DNA of 53,393 bases from Firmicutes bacterium UBA1191. Lineage in GTDB: Bacteria > Bacillota > Clostridia > Peptostreptococcales > Anaerovoracaceae. Under the pieces are notes generated by a model. It saw only the letters and a program-made list of their open reading frames with translations. It was not told the DNA's origin and did no database searches. The stretch is from positions 1-53,393 of the forward strand of contig DBYH01000013.1 of assembly GCA_002310095.1 (NCBI GenBank). Reading direction: 5' to 3'. Within the stretch, counting starts at the first letter, position 1. Each line of letters starts with the position of its first letter. Below, in pieces: positions 16,299 through 25,030 of this stretch. Both the position numbers and the translations under genes were made by a program.

Positions 16299-18242
16299 AT
16301 GAAGGGCTATAAAAGCGAAAACATTAGAAACGTCGCGCTGGTAGGACACGGCGGCTGCGGAAAAACTACTTTCCTTGAAGCTTGCCTGCTGGCAACAGGC
16401 GTTATTTCAAGACTTGGTAAAGTCGAAGACGGCCAGACGGTTTCCGACTATGACAAAATGGAGATCGAGAAGGGCTATTCAATCAACTGCGCGGTCGTGC
16501 CTGTTGAATTCAACAAGGTAAAGATCAACTTCGTCGACACTCCGGGATCATTCGATTTCGTGGGAGAAGTAAACTCGGCGCTGAGAGCAGTAGAGGCTGC
16601 TGCGATTCTCGTAGACGCGGCATCCGGTATCCAGGTAGGAACTGAGAAGGCATGGGATTCATGCAAGGAGTTCTCAGTACCTAGATTTTTCCTGATCAAC
16701 AAGACAGACAAAGAGAACGTTGACCTCGACGAGCTGGTTGGACAGCTCAAGGCCAAGTTCGGTTCATCAGTAGTAACGCTCGATGACAGAGAATCTCTGG
16801 AAGAGGAGATCGCGGGAACTGACGAAGAGCTCATGGAATACTACTTCGAGAACATGGAACTCACTGACGAGCAGTTCGCGAAGGGTCTGTCAAAGGGTAT
16901 CGGAACTGGCGACATCGTTCCTGTATTCTCATGCTCATCACTGAAGGGCGAAGGAATCAACGAAGTTCTGCAGCAGTTCATAGATTTTGTACCGAAGCCA
17001 ACCGACCACGAGCCGTATCCGGCGGTCGACGGCAAGGACGCGGAGATCGAGGTTGCGGTAGATCCTGCAGGAAAGCCTGCGGTATTCGTATTCAAGACTC
17101 TGGCGGATTCATTCCTCGGCAAGATTTCACTGGCGAAGGTTATCAGCGGCACTATCAAAGCGGGTTCATCGCTGTACAACTCAGAGTCCGAGAAGGATGA
17201 GAAGCTCGGATCACTGTTCTTCGTAAGAGGAAAGAACCAGGAAGACGCTCCTGAGGTAGTCGCGGGCGACATCGTTGCCATCGGCAAGCTTCAGAACACA
17301 AAGACAGGCGATACACTGTGTGAAAAGGCAAATATCATCAAGTTCCCTAAAATTCATTTCCCTTCACCGACTCTGTATCAGTGTGTAGAGCCTGCCAAGA
17401 GCGGCGACGACGAGAAGATGGGTACAGGCCTGAAGAAGCTCATGGACGAAGACCCGTCATTCGTACTCGAGAACAACATCGAAACACACCAGACACTCAT
17501 CGGAGGTCAGGGCGACATCCAGCTGAACATCATGAAGGACAAGCTCAAGGATAAGTTCGGCGTAGATGTAAACACTGTACCTCAGAAGATAGCTTACAGA
17601 GAGACGATCAAGGGCACATCCGACGTTCAGGGTAAGCACAAGAAGCAGACAGGCGGCGCGGGACAGTACGGCGACGTATGGATCAGATTCTCACCTTCAG
17701 AGGAAGAATTCGAATTCGGCGAAGAACTGTTCGGCGGATCAGTTCCGAAGAACTACGTGCCTGCGGTTGAAAAGGGACTCAGAGAGTGCATGGAAAAAGG
17801 CCCTCTCGCCGGATGTAAAGTACAGAACGTAAAGGCTATCCTCTACGATGGTTCATACCACGAAGTAGACTCCAACGAAATGGCGTTCAAGATCGCTGCT
17901 TCACTGGCATTCAAGAAGGGTATTGCGGAAGCTAACCCTTGCCTGCTCGAGCCGATCATGAAGCTGGAGATCAAGGTGCCGGACGACTACGTTGGCGCTG
18001 TAATGGGCGACCTGCCTAACAGACGCGGCGCGGTTCTCGGCATGGAGCCTATCGGAGGCGGCATCCAGAGACTGATGGCTGAAGCTCCTCAGGCTGAGCT
18101 GCTCGACTACGCCATCGCTCTCAGAACCATGACTCAGGCGAGAGGTTCATTCGAGATGGAATTCTCAAGACATGATCCTGTTCCTGCCAATATCGCGCAG
18201 AAGATCATCGCTGAGTACAAGGCTTCACAGGAAGAGAAATAA
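16299..18242 (+). CDS. Elongation factor G-like translational GTPase
   Basis: A 647-residue EF-G paralogue, somewhat shorter than the usual translocation factor of about 690 residues. GTPase motifs are GHGGCGKTT (G1), DTPGSFDF (G3) and NKTD (G4). Switch I reads EKGYSI instead of the EF-G consensus ERGITI, and G4 is NKTD instead of NKMD, both signs of the divergent EF-G II type. The C-terminal domain IV/V keeps ALRTMTQARGSFEMEF. AGGGAGG precedes ATG 16299. It stands alone between its own promoter and terminator, not in a ribosomal protein (str) operon. The exact role, whether translocation, recycling or stress, cannot be read from sequence. Confidence 0.88.
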   Translation: MKGYKSENIRNVALVGHGGCGKTTFLEACLLATGVISRLGKVEDGQTVSDYDKMEIEKGYSINCAVVPVEFNKVKINFVDTPGSFDFVGEVNSALRAVEAAAILVDAASGIQVGTEKAWDSCKEFSVPRFFLINKTDKENVDLDELVGQLKAKFGSSVVTLDDRESLEEEIAGTDEELMEYYFENMELTDEQFAKGLSKGIGTGDIVPVFSCSSLKGEGINEVLQQFIDFVPKPTDHEPYPAVDGKDAEIEVAVDPAGKPAVFVFKTLADSFLGKISLAKVISGTIKAGSSLYNSESEKDEKLGSLFFVRGKNQEDAPEVVAGDIVAIGKLQNTKTGDTLCEKANIIKFPKIHFPSPTLYQCVEPAKSGDDEKMGTGLKKLMDEDPSFVLENNIETHQTLIGGQGDIQLNIMKDKLKDKFGVDVNTVPQKIAYRETIKGTSDVQGKHKKQTGGAGQYGDVWIRFSPSEEEFEFGEELFGGSVPKNYVPAVEKGLRECMEKGPLAGCKVQNVKAILYDGSYHEVDSNEMAFKIAASLAFKKGIAEANPCLLEPIMKLEIKVPDDYVGAVMGDLPNRRGAVLGMEPIGGGIQRLMAEAPQAELLDYAIALRTMTQARGSFEMEFSRHDPVPANIAQKIIAEYKASQEEK

Positions 18243-18265
18243 GTCCTCAAAGGACGCTAATAAGG

Positions 18266-18291
18266 CGGACCCGCAACTGCGGGTCCGTTTT
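18266..18291 (+). terminator. Rho-independent terminator after the EF-G-like gene
   Basis: CGGACCCGC (18266-18274), loop AACT, GCGGGTCCG (18279-18287), then TTTT. A smaller GTCCT/AGGAC hairpin (18243-18255) precedes it. Confidence 0.92.
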
Positions 18292-18389
18292 GTATTAATG
18301 GCTTAGACAGAGGCAGGGGGCGCTTGACAGGGGGGCGCCAAGGCTGTAGAATAGTAAAAAAGAACAAATGTTTGCACGGAGGACGGCAG

Positions 18390-19811
18390 ATGGCAAAGAA
18401 ACCGAAAACAGTATTTGTCTGCAATGAATGCGGAAGCGAGAGCTCCAAGTGGGTGGGGCAGTGTCCCGTCTGCGGAGCCTGGAATTCCATGTTCGAACAG
18501 AAGGTGGTCGAGTTCGCCGAAGACGACAGAAGACGCAGGACGGCCGGAGCCGCGGCAGGCGGCGCAAAGGCAGGAAGGCCTGAAAGGCTGGCCGAGGTCA
18601 GATCGTCCGAGACGGAGAGAATCGACACCGGCATCAGGGAACTGAACAGAGTCCTCGGAGGCGGTCTCGTTCCGGGATCCCTCTGCCTCATATCGGGAGA
18701 GCCGGGAATAGGCAAATCGACTCTCATTCTTCAGGCTGCCCAGAACATAGCAGGCACAAAAGGCATTGTCCTCTACGTGACAGGGGAGGAATCCGAGGAG
18801 CAGATCAGGATGAGGGCAGACAGAGTCTGCGGCGACAAGGGAATCAGCGAGAACCTGTTCATACTGGCCGAGACCAACATAGAGAACGTGAGCGCCGTAT
18901 GCGAGACCCTGAAGCCGGCGTTCCTCATAGTCGACTCCATACAGACAATGTACAGCGCGGATCTGGAATCCGCTCCGGGAAGCGTTTCACAGGTGAGGGC
19001 CTGCGGAAACGAACTGATGAAGATAGGAAAGACCAGCAACATTCCGGTCTTCATAGTCGCCCACGTGACAAAGAGCGGCGACCTGGCAGGCCCGAGGATA
19101 GTTGAGCACATGGTCGACTGCGTGCTGAACTTCACGGGAGACAGAAGCCATGAGATGAGGATACTCCGTTCCCATAAGAACAGGTTCGGAACAACGAGCG
19201 AGATCGGAGCCTTCGAGATGGCGGAGGAGGGACTCGTTGAGATAGAGAACCTGTCGGGAATCCTCATGGAGGAGATGGACAGGGACAGCGAAGGCGCTGT
19301 GGCGACAGCCGTCTATGAAGGGACGCGGCCGCTGATTCTTGAAGTACAGGCGCTGACCAGCCCATGCAATATTGGCTTTGCGAGAAGAACGTCTCTTGGC
19401 ATAGATAATTCCAGACTGAATATGCTTATAGCTGTCCTGGAGAAGAAGATGGGACTCAAACTTCTGAATCAGGATGTCTACGTGAATGTGGTCGGCGGTC
19501 TGAGACCGGAGGGCACATACACCGATCTGGCGGTGGCCATGGCCGTTTATTCATCGTGCACGGGCAAGAAGTTCGATAGCAGAACTCTGGTGATCGGCGA
19601 GATCGGTCTGACGGGCGACCTGCGGGCAGTGCAGAACTGCGATAAGATAATAAAAGAAGCACAGAGGCTGGGCTTTGCCCGTGTTGTGCTCCCGATAAAA
19701 AATGCCCAGCATCTCCGCGAGAAGGACAGGCAGTCATTCAGCATCGAGATAGTGGGCCTTAGAAATATCACTGAGGCAAAGGAACTTTTCCCCAGGACAT
19801 ATCAGGTCTGA
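18390..19811 (+). CDS. radA: DNA repair protein RadA
   Basis: RecA-like ATPase that helps branch migration in recombinational repair. From ATG 18390, preceded by GGAGGA, it is 473 residues. It has an N-terminal zinc ribbon (Cys11, Cys14, Cys25, Cys28), Walker A GEPGIGKST (103-111), the RadA-specific KNRFG motif (263-267) and a C-terminal Lon-like domain (VGGLRPEGTYTDLAVAMAVYSS). An open extension up to 18324 lacks a ribosome binding site. The gene converges with the sensor kinase gene with only two bases between stops and no visible terminator there. Confidence 0.96.
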   Translation: MAKKPKTVFVCNECGSESSKWVGQCPVCGAWNSMFEQKVVEFAEDDRRRRTAGAAAGGAKAGRPERLAEVRSSETERIDTGIRELNRVLGGGLVPGSLCLISGEPGIGKSTLILQAAQNIAGTKGIVLYVTGEESEEQIRMRADRVCGDKGISENLFILAETNIENVSAVCETLKPAFLIVDSIQTMYSADLESAPGSVSQVRACGNELMKIGKTSNIPVFIVAHVTKSGDLAGPRIVEHMVDCVLNFTGDRSHEMRILRSHKNRFGTTSEIGAFEMAEEGLVEIENLSGILMEEMDRDSEGAVATAVYEGTRPLILEVQALTSPCNIGFARRTSLGIDNSRLNMLIAVLEKKMGLKLLNQDVYVNVVGGLRPEGTYTDLAVAMAVYSSCTGKKFDSRTLVIGEIGLTGDLRAVQNCDKIIKEAQRLGFARVVLPIKNAQHLREKDRQSFSIEIVGLRNITEAKELFPRTYQV

Positions 19812-19813
19812 TT

Positions 19814-21313
19814 CTATTTGGCAAGATCGAGCTTGAACCAGAATGTAGAGCCTTTTCCAAGAGTGCTGTCCACTCCGAAATCTGATTTGTGGAGGGACAG
19901 TATTTCTTTGCATATGGACAGGCCTAGACCGGAACCTTCCACGGAGCGGACCATGTTGGAACTTCCTCTGTAGTAGCGCTCCCAGATGTGATCCAGATCT
20001 TCCGGAGCGATTCCGCAGCCGTAGTCGGTAACGGATACTCTGACCTGACGTCCCTGCTTTTTGAGAGCCACGTCCACGGTCTTCTTCTCGCCGCAGAATT
20101 TGACGGCGTTGGATATCAGGTTGGAAACGACCTGTTTAATTTTCTCTTCATCAGCCTCGACAGTAAAGTCGGAAGGGCACTTCAGATTGATTGTGTAGCC
20201 CTCCTCCAATTCCTTGACGCGGAAGGTCTCAACTATGGACCTGACTGATTCGCTCAGGGAGAATCTGCTCTTCTCCAGAGTGCTCTTTCCGGACTGTATC
20301 TGGGAAACGGAAAGAAGGTCGCCGACCAGATTGTTGAGTCTGTCGGTTTCGTCTATTATCACCTGCAGATGCTGCTCGCGCTTCTCCGGATCGTCGCCGG
20401 ATATGTCTCTTATCATCTCAGCGTATGACTTGATCATGGTCAGCGGCGTACGCAGGTCGTGAGATACGTTGGCGATGAGATCCTTCTGCATCAGATCGGA
20501 CTTCTCGAGCTCGATTGACGCTCCGGTGAGGGTGTCGGCAAGCTCGTTGATCTCGGTGTAGTGCCCGCCGGTGAAGACTATGCCGTACTCGCCGCCAGCC
20601 AGGCGCTTGGCCGAATTCTGTATCTTTCTTATCGGGCGGGCGATCCTGCTTGACAGATAGTAGGCGATTATCCACGCCACGATGAGGGATATGAGGGTTA
20701 CGATAGCCAGCATGCGGGCCAGTATGCTTATTGTAGACGATACAGGCCACAGCGGCGAGAATATGTAGACGATAACGTCCTCCTTATCCTCGGCGTGGAG
20801 AACATTTCCGCATGCCAGGACTTTCTGGGACTTGTCGTCGTTGCCGAAGGTCATGTAGACGGCGCCGCCTTTTTTGATCATCTCCTCATTGAGGCTCTGC
20901 ATCTGGGAAATGTACTGCGGGCTTATCGACGGTCCCTTCGGAGTGGCTGTTTCGGCGCTGGAGTCCTCGTCGATATTGTCTCCGGAGTCATCCTTCACGG
21001 ACATGTCGTAATCACCGGAAGAAGGGCTGAAGTAGGTGGTTTTGCCGTCAAAAGAAACGACATAGATGTACATGTCGTGGGAGGCGCAGTAATCCGAGAC
21101 ATTATCATAGAAGGTCTCCAGATCGTTGTTCTTATAGGAGGCCTCGATGGTTCTGGCGATATTCTCCGTCTGGGACGTCTTCATGGTGCCGTAGAGCGTG
21201 TTCAGCATGAGCACCTGAAGAATCCAGAGAGCCGCCATGAGCACGGCGGCGAACAGGATGAAGTAAAGCCAGGATTTGAACTTGATGCTTTTTGTGTCGA
21301 TCTTAAACTTCAA
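19814..21313 (-). CDS. Two-component sensor histidine kinase
   Basis: A 499-residue membrane kinase. TM1 is at about residues 15-37, the extracytoplasmic sensor region runs to about 190 and contains an acidic Asp/Ser-rich stretch, TM2 is at about 192-220, then a HAMP domain. The dimerisation/phosphoacceptor domain has His285 in NVSHDLRTP, followed by N, G1 (DYGCGIAPEDL), F and G2 (SVEGSGLGLSICKEI) boxes of the ATPase domain. It is transcribed after, and overlaps by eleven bases, the OmpR-type regulator gene on the same strand. The signal it senses is unknown; similarity in layout is to ResE/WalK-like kinases. Confidence 0.93.
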   Translation of the reverse strand: MKFKIDTKSIKFKSWLYFILFAAVLMAALWILQVLMLNTLYGTMKTSQTENIARTIEASYKNNDLETFYDNVSDYCASHDMYIYVVSFDGKTTYFSPSSGDYDMSVKDDSGDNIDEDSSAETATPKGPSISPQYISQMQSLNEEMIKKGGAVYMTFGNDDKSQKVLACGNVLHAEDKEDVIVYIFSPLWPVSSTISILARMLAIVTLISLIVAWIIAYYLSSRIARPIRKIQNSAKRLAGGEYGIVFTGGHYTEINELADTLTGASIELEKSDLMQKDLIANVSHDLRTPLTMIKSYAEMIRDISGDDPEKREQHLQVIIDETDRLNNLVGDLLSVSQIQSGKSTLEKSRFSLSESVRSIVETFRVKELEEGYTINLKCPSDFTVEADEEKIKQVVSNLISNAVKFCGEKKTVDVALKKQGRQVRVSVTDYGCGIAPEDLDHIWERYYRGSSNMVRSVEGSGLGLSICKEILSLHKSDFGVDSTLGKGSTFWFKLDLAK

Positions 21314-21974
21314 ACTTGTATCCTACTCCTCTGAGTGTGACGATATAGTCTCTGTACTTGCCGAGATTGCTTCTGAGATTCTTAATGTGGGTGTCGATGG
21401 TCCTGTCGTCCCCGAAGAAGTCGTAGCCCCAGATGTCCGAGAGCAGCTTGTCTCTGGAGAGGGCTATGTTCTTGTTCTGAACGAGGTAGAACAGGAGGTC
21501 GTACTCCTTAGGGGTGAGCTCCACACGCTCCCCGTCGATTGAAACGGTTCTGGCAGGGATGTTGATCTCCAGTCCGTCGAAGGTGAGCACGTCCGCCTCC
21601 GCCGCGACGCTTCCATTGCGTCTGGAGAGCACAGCGCTGACCCTTGCCATCAGCTCCTTCGGGCTGAATGGCTTGACGACATAGTCGTCTATGCCCAGCT
21701 CGAAACCGAAGAGCTTGTCGTATTCTTCGCCTCTCGCCGAGAGCATTATGATCGGCGTATCGCTGATTTTGCGTATCTCCTTGCACGCGGAGAAGCCGTC
21801 CAGCTTCGGCATCATTATGTCCATTATGATAAGGTCGTATTCGTTGAGTTTGCAGAAGCCTACGGCGGTCATGCCGTCCTCGGCTTCGGTCACCTCGTGA
21901 CCGTTGAATTCCGAATACTCTCTGATTACGTCGCGTATGCCTTTTTCGTCATCTACTACGAGCAGTTTAGCCAT
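21303..21974 (-). CDS. OmpR/PhoB-family response regulator
   Basis: A 223-residue transcription regulator, partner of the overlapping kinase. The receiver domain has the acidic pocket VVDDE, phospho-acceptor Asp52 in IIMDIMMPKLDG, and Lys in VVKPFSPKEL. The C-terminal winged helix is of OmpR type (LTPKEYDLLFYLVQN, DDRTIDTHIKNLRSNLG, TLRGVGYKFEV). GGAGA precedes the start on the - strand. Target genes are unknown; the divergent carD promoter lies about 150 bases away. Confidence 0.94.
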   Translation of the reverse strand: MAKLLVVDDEKGIRDVIREYSEFNGHEVTEAEDGMTAVGFCKLNEYDLIIMDIMMPKLDGFSACKEIRKISDTPIIMLSARGEEYDKLFGFELGIDDYVVKPFSPKELMARVSAVLSRRNGSVAAEADVLTFDGLEINIPARTVSIDGERVELTPKEYDLLFYLVQNKNIALSRDKLLSDIWGYDFFGDDRTIDTHIKNLRSNLGKYRDYIVTLRGVGYKFEV

Positions 21975-21989
21975 GTTTTTCTCCTTGTC

Positions 21990-22033
21990 CGGCCCCTTAA
22001 TGGGCCGCTTCTTTCACTTTCGCGGTCATTATA
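21990..22033 (-). promoter_or_regulatory. Leader hairpin and probable -10 element of the two-component genes
   Basis: On the - strand a TATAAT (plus-strand 22028-22033) lies about 54 bases before the regulator start, but no good -35 is visible. The leader carries a six-pair hairpin, CGGCCC (21990-21995) with GGGCCG (22002-22007). Confidence 0.4.
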
Positions 22034-22096
22034 ACATAGAATTGTGATGATAGCGTGATATGGCCGTTTTAAGGGGAATTTCCGGCCCGTCTTTCT

Positions 22097-22126
22097 TTGA
22101 CTGGACCCCTTCCGCTATGCTATAAT
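22097..22126 (+). promoter_or_regulatory. Promoter of carD
   Basis: TTGACT (22097-22102), 18-base spacer, TATAAT (22121-22126). The predicted start lies about 20 bases before ATG 22155, leaving room for the AGGAGG at 22143-22148 but for little leader. Confidence 0.8.
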
Positions 22127-22154
22127 ATCAGTACGTATGACCAGGAGGATTCGT

Positions 22155-22628
22155 ATGTATAGAACAGGCGACAAAGTCCTGTACCCTATGCATGGAGCAG
22201 GAGTCATCAGACAGATAAAAAGATGCGAGATCCTGGGGGAAGTGAAGGACTATTATCTACTTCACGTTCCCTGCGGAGACATGGAAGTAATGATTCCCGT
22301 TGAGGCCTGTGATGACATTGGAGTGAGGCCTGTAGTGACACAGGAGAGAGTCGACGAGGCGATTTCTGTTCTTGGTCTGGAATCCACTGAAATGAGTGGA
22401 AACTGGAGTAAACGGTACAGAGCTAACACCGAAAAACTCAAGACCGGCGATATAATTCTCGTCGCCGAAGTCGTGAGAAATCTCACAAGGCACGACCGGG
22501 TGAGCGGGCTTTCTGCTGGAGAAAAAAAGATGCTCTCCAACGCCCGCAAGATACTTCAGAGTGAGATCATGCTCGCACTGGACATATCCGAAGATGAAGC
22601 GCTCGAGATGATTGAAGGAGCAATATGA
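22155..22628 (+). CDS. CarD/CdnL-type transcription regulator
   Basis: RNA polymerase-binding protein that stabilises open promoter complexes, often at rRNA promoters. The 157-residue protein has the N-terminal RNAP-interaction domain (FRTGDKVLYPMHGAGVI-like: YRTGDKVLYPMHGAGVI, then YYLLHVPCGDMEVMIPV) and a helical C-terminal DNA-binding domain (LSAGEKKMLSNARKILQSEIMLALD). I start at ATG 22155 because AGGAGG is well placed; the ATG at 22137 has no ribosome binding site and lies almost at the transcript start. It precedes yacL and ispD/F, an order frequent in Firmicutes. Confidence 0.92.
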   Translation: MYRTGDKVLYPMHGAGVIRQIKRCEILGEVKDYYLLHVPCGDMEVMIPVEACDDIGVRPVVTQERVDEAISVLGLESTEMSGNWSKRYRANTEKLKTGDIILVAEVVRNLTRHDRVSGLSAGEKKMLSNARKILQSEIMLALDISEDEALEMIEGAI

Positions 22629-22703
22629 TTCAATCAGTCCCGGACGCAGGCAATCCGATCTGCCGGGTCATTCGGAAACTGAAGGAAAGGAGGTAAATAC
22701 AAA

Positions 22704-23825
22704 GTGCTCGGAAAGCTGGTAAGAGCTGTCTTTACCATCGTAGGCGCTATCGTTGGTTACGGCTTGTATCTGCTTGTGAAGTACTGGGCTGGACTCAAAG
22801 GTTACGATCTGGAAACAGAATTCACAGTCGTCGAGAATATATTCATCGCCGCTGTTATCGCACTTATCTTTGCTATTATTTTTTACAAACTGTTTCCACT
22901 GTTCAGAAGAGGCGGAATGAAGGCCGCCGGGAACCTGGAGTCTGATCTTAGGGACACACCGCTAAACGACATATTATCGGCAATAGCAGGACTTATCATG
23001 GGCCTGTTTGTTGCGTATCTCATCAGCAGGGGAATTTACACGAGTATCAAGATACCCGTCCTGAACATCATTCTCAACATAATGACGTATCTCATACTCG
23101 GAGCCCTTGGCGTATTTGTTGTAAACAGCAAGGCCAAGGAATTCGGCTCTCTGCTGTTCAGTACCAGAAAAGGTGCTTCCCAGTCAGGAAGAAGCGGCAG
23201 GCAGAAAGGCGACGCCACGCCTAAAATATTCGACACGAGCGTCATCATAGATGGAAGAATAGCTGACATCCTGGAGACGGGGTTCATTGAGGGACCTATT
23301 ATCATCCCTGAATTCGTCCTCGTCGAGTTAAGGCACATCGCGGATTCATCCGACGCCCTCAAAAGGCAGAGAGGCAGAAGGGGTCTGGACATACTTAACG
23401 CCATCCAGGAAGAATACGGAGTTGAAATATACAATACAGCTTCGGAAAAGGTGCTTGATGAGATACCGGAGGTAGACGTCAAGCTGCTTAAGCTTGCCCA
23501 GATAATGAACGGCAAGGTGGTCACCAACGACTTCAACCTGAACAAGGTCGCGGCCATCAAGGGCATTCCGGTGCTCAACATCAACGAGCTGGCCAACACC
23601 CTGAAACCTGTCGTCCTGCCGGGTGAGGAGATGATCCTCTCCCTCGTCAAGGAAGGCAAGGAGAGCGGTCAGGCTGTCGCCTATCTGGACGACGGCACCA
23701 TGATCGTCGTGGAGGAAGGCAAGCCGTTCATAGGGCAGACCATAAAAGTTGTTGTAAGCAGTGTGCTTCAGACATCCGCAGGCAGAATGATATTCGCCAA
23801 ACCCGCGGGGAATGTTCAAAGGTAA
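22704..23825 (+). CDS. yacL: PIN/TRAM domain membrane protein (YacL family)
   Basis: The 373-residue protein has four N-terminal transmembrane segments (up to about residue 145), a PIN nuclease-like domain starting at KIFDTSVIIDGRIADILETGF with acidic residues in VIIDGR, VLVELRHIADSSD and VVTNDFNLNKVA, and a C-terminal TRAM domain (GQAVAYLDDGTMIVVEEG, KVVVSSVLQTSAGRMIFA). The start is GTG 22704 with AAGGAGG ten bases upstream. It is usually encoded between carD and ispD, as here. The biological substrate is not established. Confidence 0.93.
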   Translation: MLGKLVRAVFTIVGAIVGYGLYLLVKYWAGLKGYDLETEFTVVENIFIAAVIALIFAIIFYKLFPLFRRGGMKAAGNLESDLRDTPLNDILSAIAGLIMGLFVAYLISRGIYTSIKIPVLNIILNIMTYLILGALGVFVVNSKAKEFGSLLFSTRKGASQSGRSGRQKGDATPKIFDTSVIIDGRIADILETGFIEGPIIIPEFVLVELRHIADSSDALKRQRGRRGLDILNAIQEEYGVEIYNTASEKVLDEIPEVDVKLLKLAQIMNGKVVTNDFNLNKVAAIKGIPVLNINELANTLKPVVLPGEEMILSLVKEGKESGQAVAYLDDGTMIVVEEGKPFIGQTIKVVVSSVLQTSAGRMIFAKPAGNVQR

Positions 23826-23831
23826 ACTGAC

Positions 23832-24983
23832 ATGTACAGAAACAGCAAGGTAGCGGTAATAATCGCCGCGGCGGGACAGGGAAAGCGCCTCGGGGCTCCT
23901 GTCCCCAAGCAGTATCTCAAGATAGGCGGCGAGTACGTTATCGCAAAAACAATCAGAGCCTTCGAAGATATCGATGAAGTCGACTATATTTTTGTCGTCA
24001 CCAACGATGAGTACAGGAAGGTCTGCGCGAAAATAGTCGAGGACAGGGGATTCACAAAGGTCGAAGGCATAGTCGCCGGTGGAGCCAGGAGACAGGATTC
24101 CGTCTTCAACGCTCTTCAGGAGATCAATGCGAAGAAACCCGGAGTATCCCTGGTTCTCATACACGACGGGGCCCGTCCTTTCATCGGAAGGGACGTAATT
24201 CTGAATGTCATCGCGGAGACCGAAAGCACCGGCGCCGCTGTGGCGTGCGTCGCCATGAAGAACAGCGTGCGCAGAATGGACGCCGACGGTTCGTCGAGTA
24301 CGAGCGTCGACAGGACGGACTACTACTCTGTCCAGACTCCGCAGGGATTCAGAAAGTCCATGCTCATCGAGGCCTATGACAGGGCCTACGACGAGAGCTT
24401 CGAAGGAACGGACGACGCGTCCATAGTCGAATGGGCCGGCAACGACATTTCCATCGTCGACGGAGATTACGGCAACATCAAGATCACGACCAAGGAGGAC
24501 TTGCCAATGGAAAACAGAGTTGGAACGGGCTTCGATGTCCATCAGTTAGCCGAAGGCAGAAAGCTCATACTCGGCGGAGTGGACATTCCGTACGACAGGG
24601 GTCTTCTGGGACACTCCGACGCGGACGTGCTGGTGCACGCCGTCATGGACGCTCTGCTTGGAGCGGCTGCTCTCGGAGATATAGGAAAACACTTCCCGGA
24701 CAGTGACGAGGCCTACAAGGACGCGGACAGCCTGAAGCTTCTTGAGAAGGTCGGAAAGATGCTGGAGGAGTATTTCTACAAAATCGGCAACATCGACGTG
24801 ACGCTCATCGCGGAGAAGCCTAAGATCAGCCCGTTCATCGACGAGATGAGGGAGAACATCGCGGAAGTTCTGGGAATGGACAAGTCAAGGGTCAACATCA
24901 AGGGGACCACGACGGAGAAACTGGGCTTTACAGGAAGAGAAGAGGGGATCGCGTGCGAGGCGGTCTGCTCGATATACAGATAG
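23832..24983 (+). CDS. ispDF: Bifunctional IspD-IspF (MEP isoprenoid pathway)
   Basis: A 383-residue fusion. Residues 1 to about 222 are IspD, 2-C-methylerythritol 4-phosphate cytidylyltransferase, with IIAAAGQGKRLGAPVPKQYL, IHDGARPF and QTPQGF. Residues 226-383 are IspF, 2-C-methylerythritol 2,4-cyclodiphosphate synthase, with metal ligands in GFDVHQL and LGHSDADVLVHAVMDALLGAA. IspD-IspF fusions are known even though the enzymes are not consecutive in the pathway. An AAGGAGG (24492-24498) stands eight bases before an in-frame ATG (24507), exactly where a 158-residue stand-alone IspF would begin, so a second product may be made. Confidence 0.95.
   Translation: MYRNSKVAVIIAAAGQGKRLGAPVPKQYLKIGGEYVIAKTIRAFEDIDEVDYIFVVTNDEYRKVCAKIVEDRGFTKVEGIVAGGARRQDSVFNALQEINAKKPGVSLVLIHDGARPFIGRDVILNVIAETESTGAAVACVAMKNSVRRMDADGSSSTSVDRTDYYSVQTPQGFRKSMLIEAYDRAYDESFEGTDDASIVEWAGNDISIVDGDYGNIKITTKEDLPMENRVGTGFDVHQLAEGRKLILGGVDIPYDRGLLGHSDADVLVHAVMDALLGAAALGDIGKHFPDSDEAYKDADSLKLLEKVGKMLEEYFYKIGNIDVTLIAEKPKISPFIDEMRENIAEVLGMDKSRVNIKGTTTEKLGFTGREEGIACEAVCSIYR
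24491..24509 (+). promoter_or_regulatory. Internal Shine-Dalgarno and start codon for IspF
   Basis: AAGGAGG at 24492-24498 and in-frame ATG at 24507-24509, spacing eight bases, at the exact junction of the IspD and IspF domains. Seen in the sequence; use for translation is inferred. Confidence 0.55.
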
Positions 24984-24990
24984 TATTAAA

Positions 24991-25000
24991 GCAAAAGCAA
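24991..25000 (-). repeat. Intergenic GCAAAAGCAA variant motif
   Basis: Variant copy of the interspersed motif in the 47-base gap between ispDF and proS. Confidence 0.55.
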
Positions 25001-25030
25001 CATAACATACAGCAGTAACAAGGAGAACAA

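Noticed and set aside
24984..25030. T-box leader of proS
   Set aside because: The gap is only 47 bases, too short for a T-box, and no T-box core sequence is seen.
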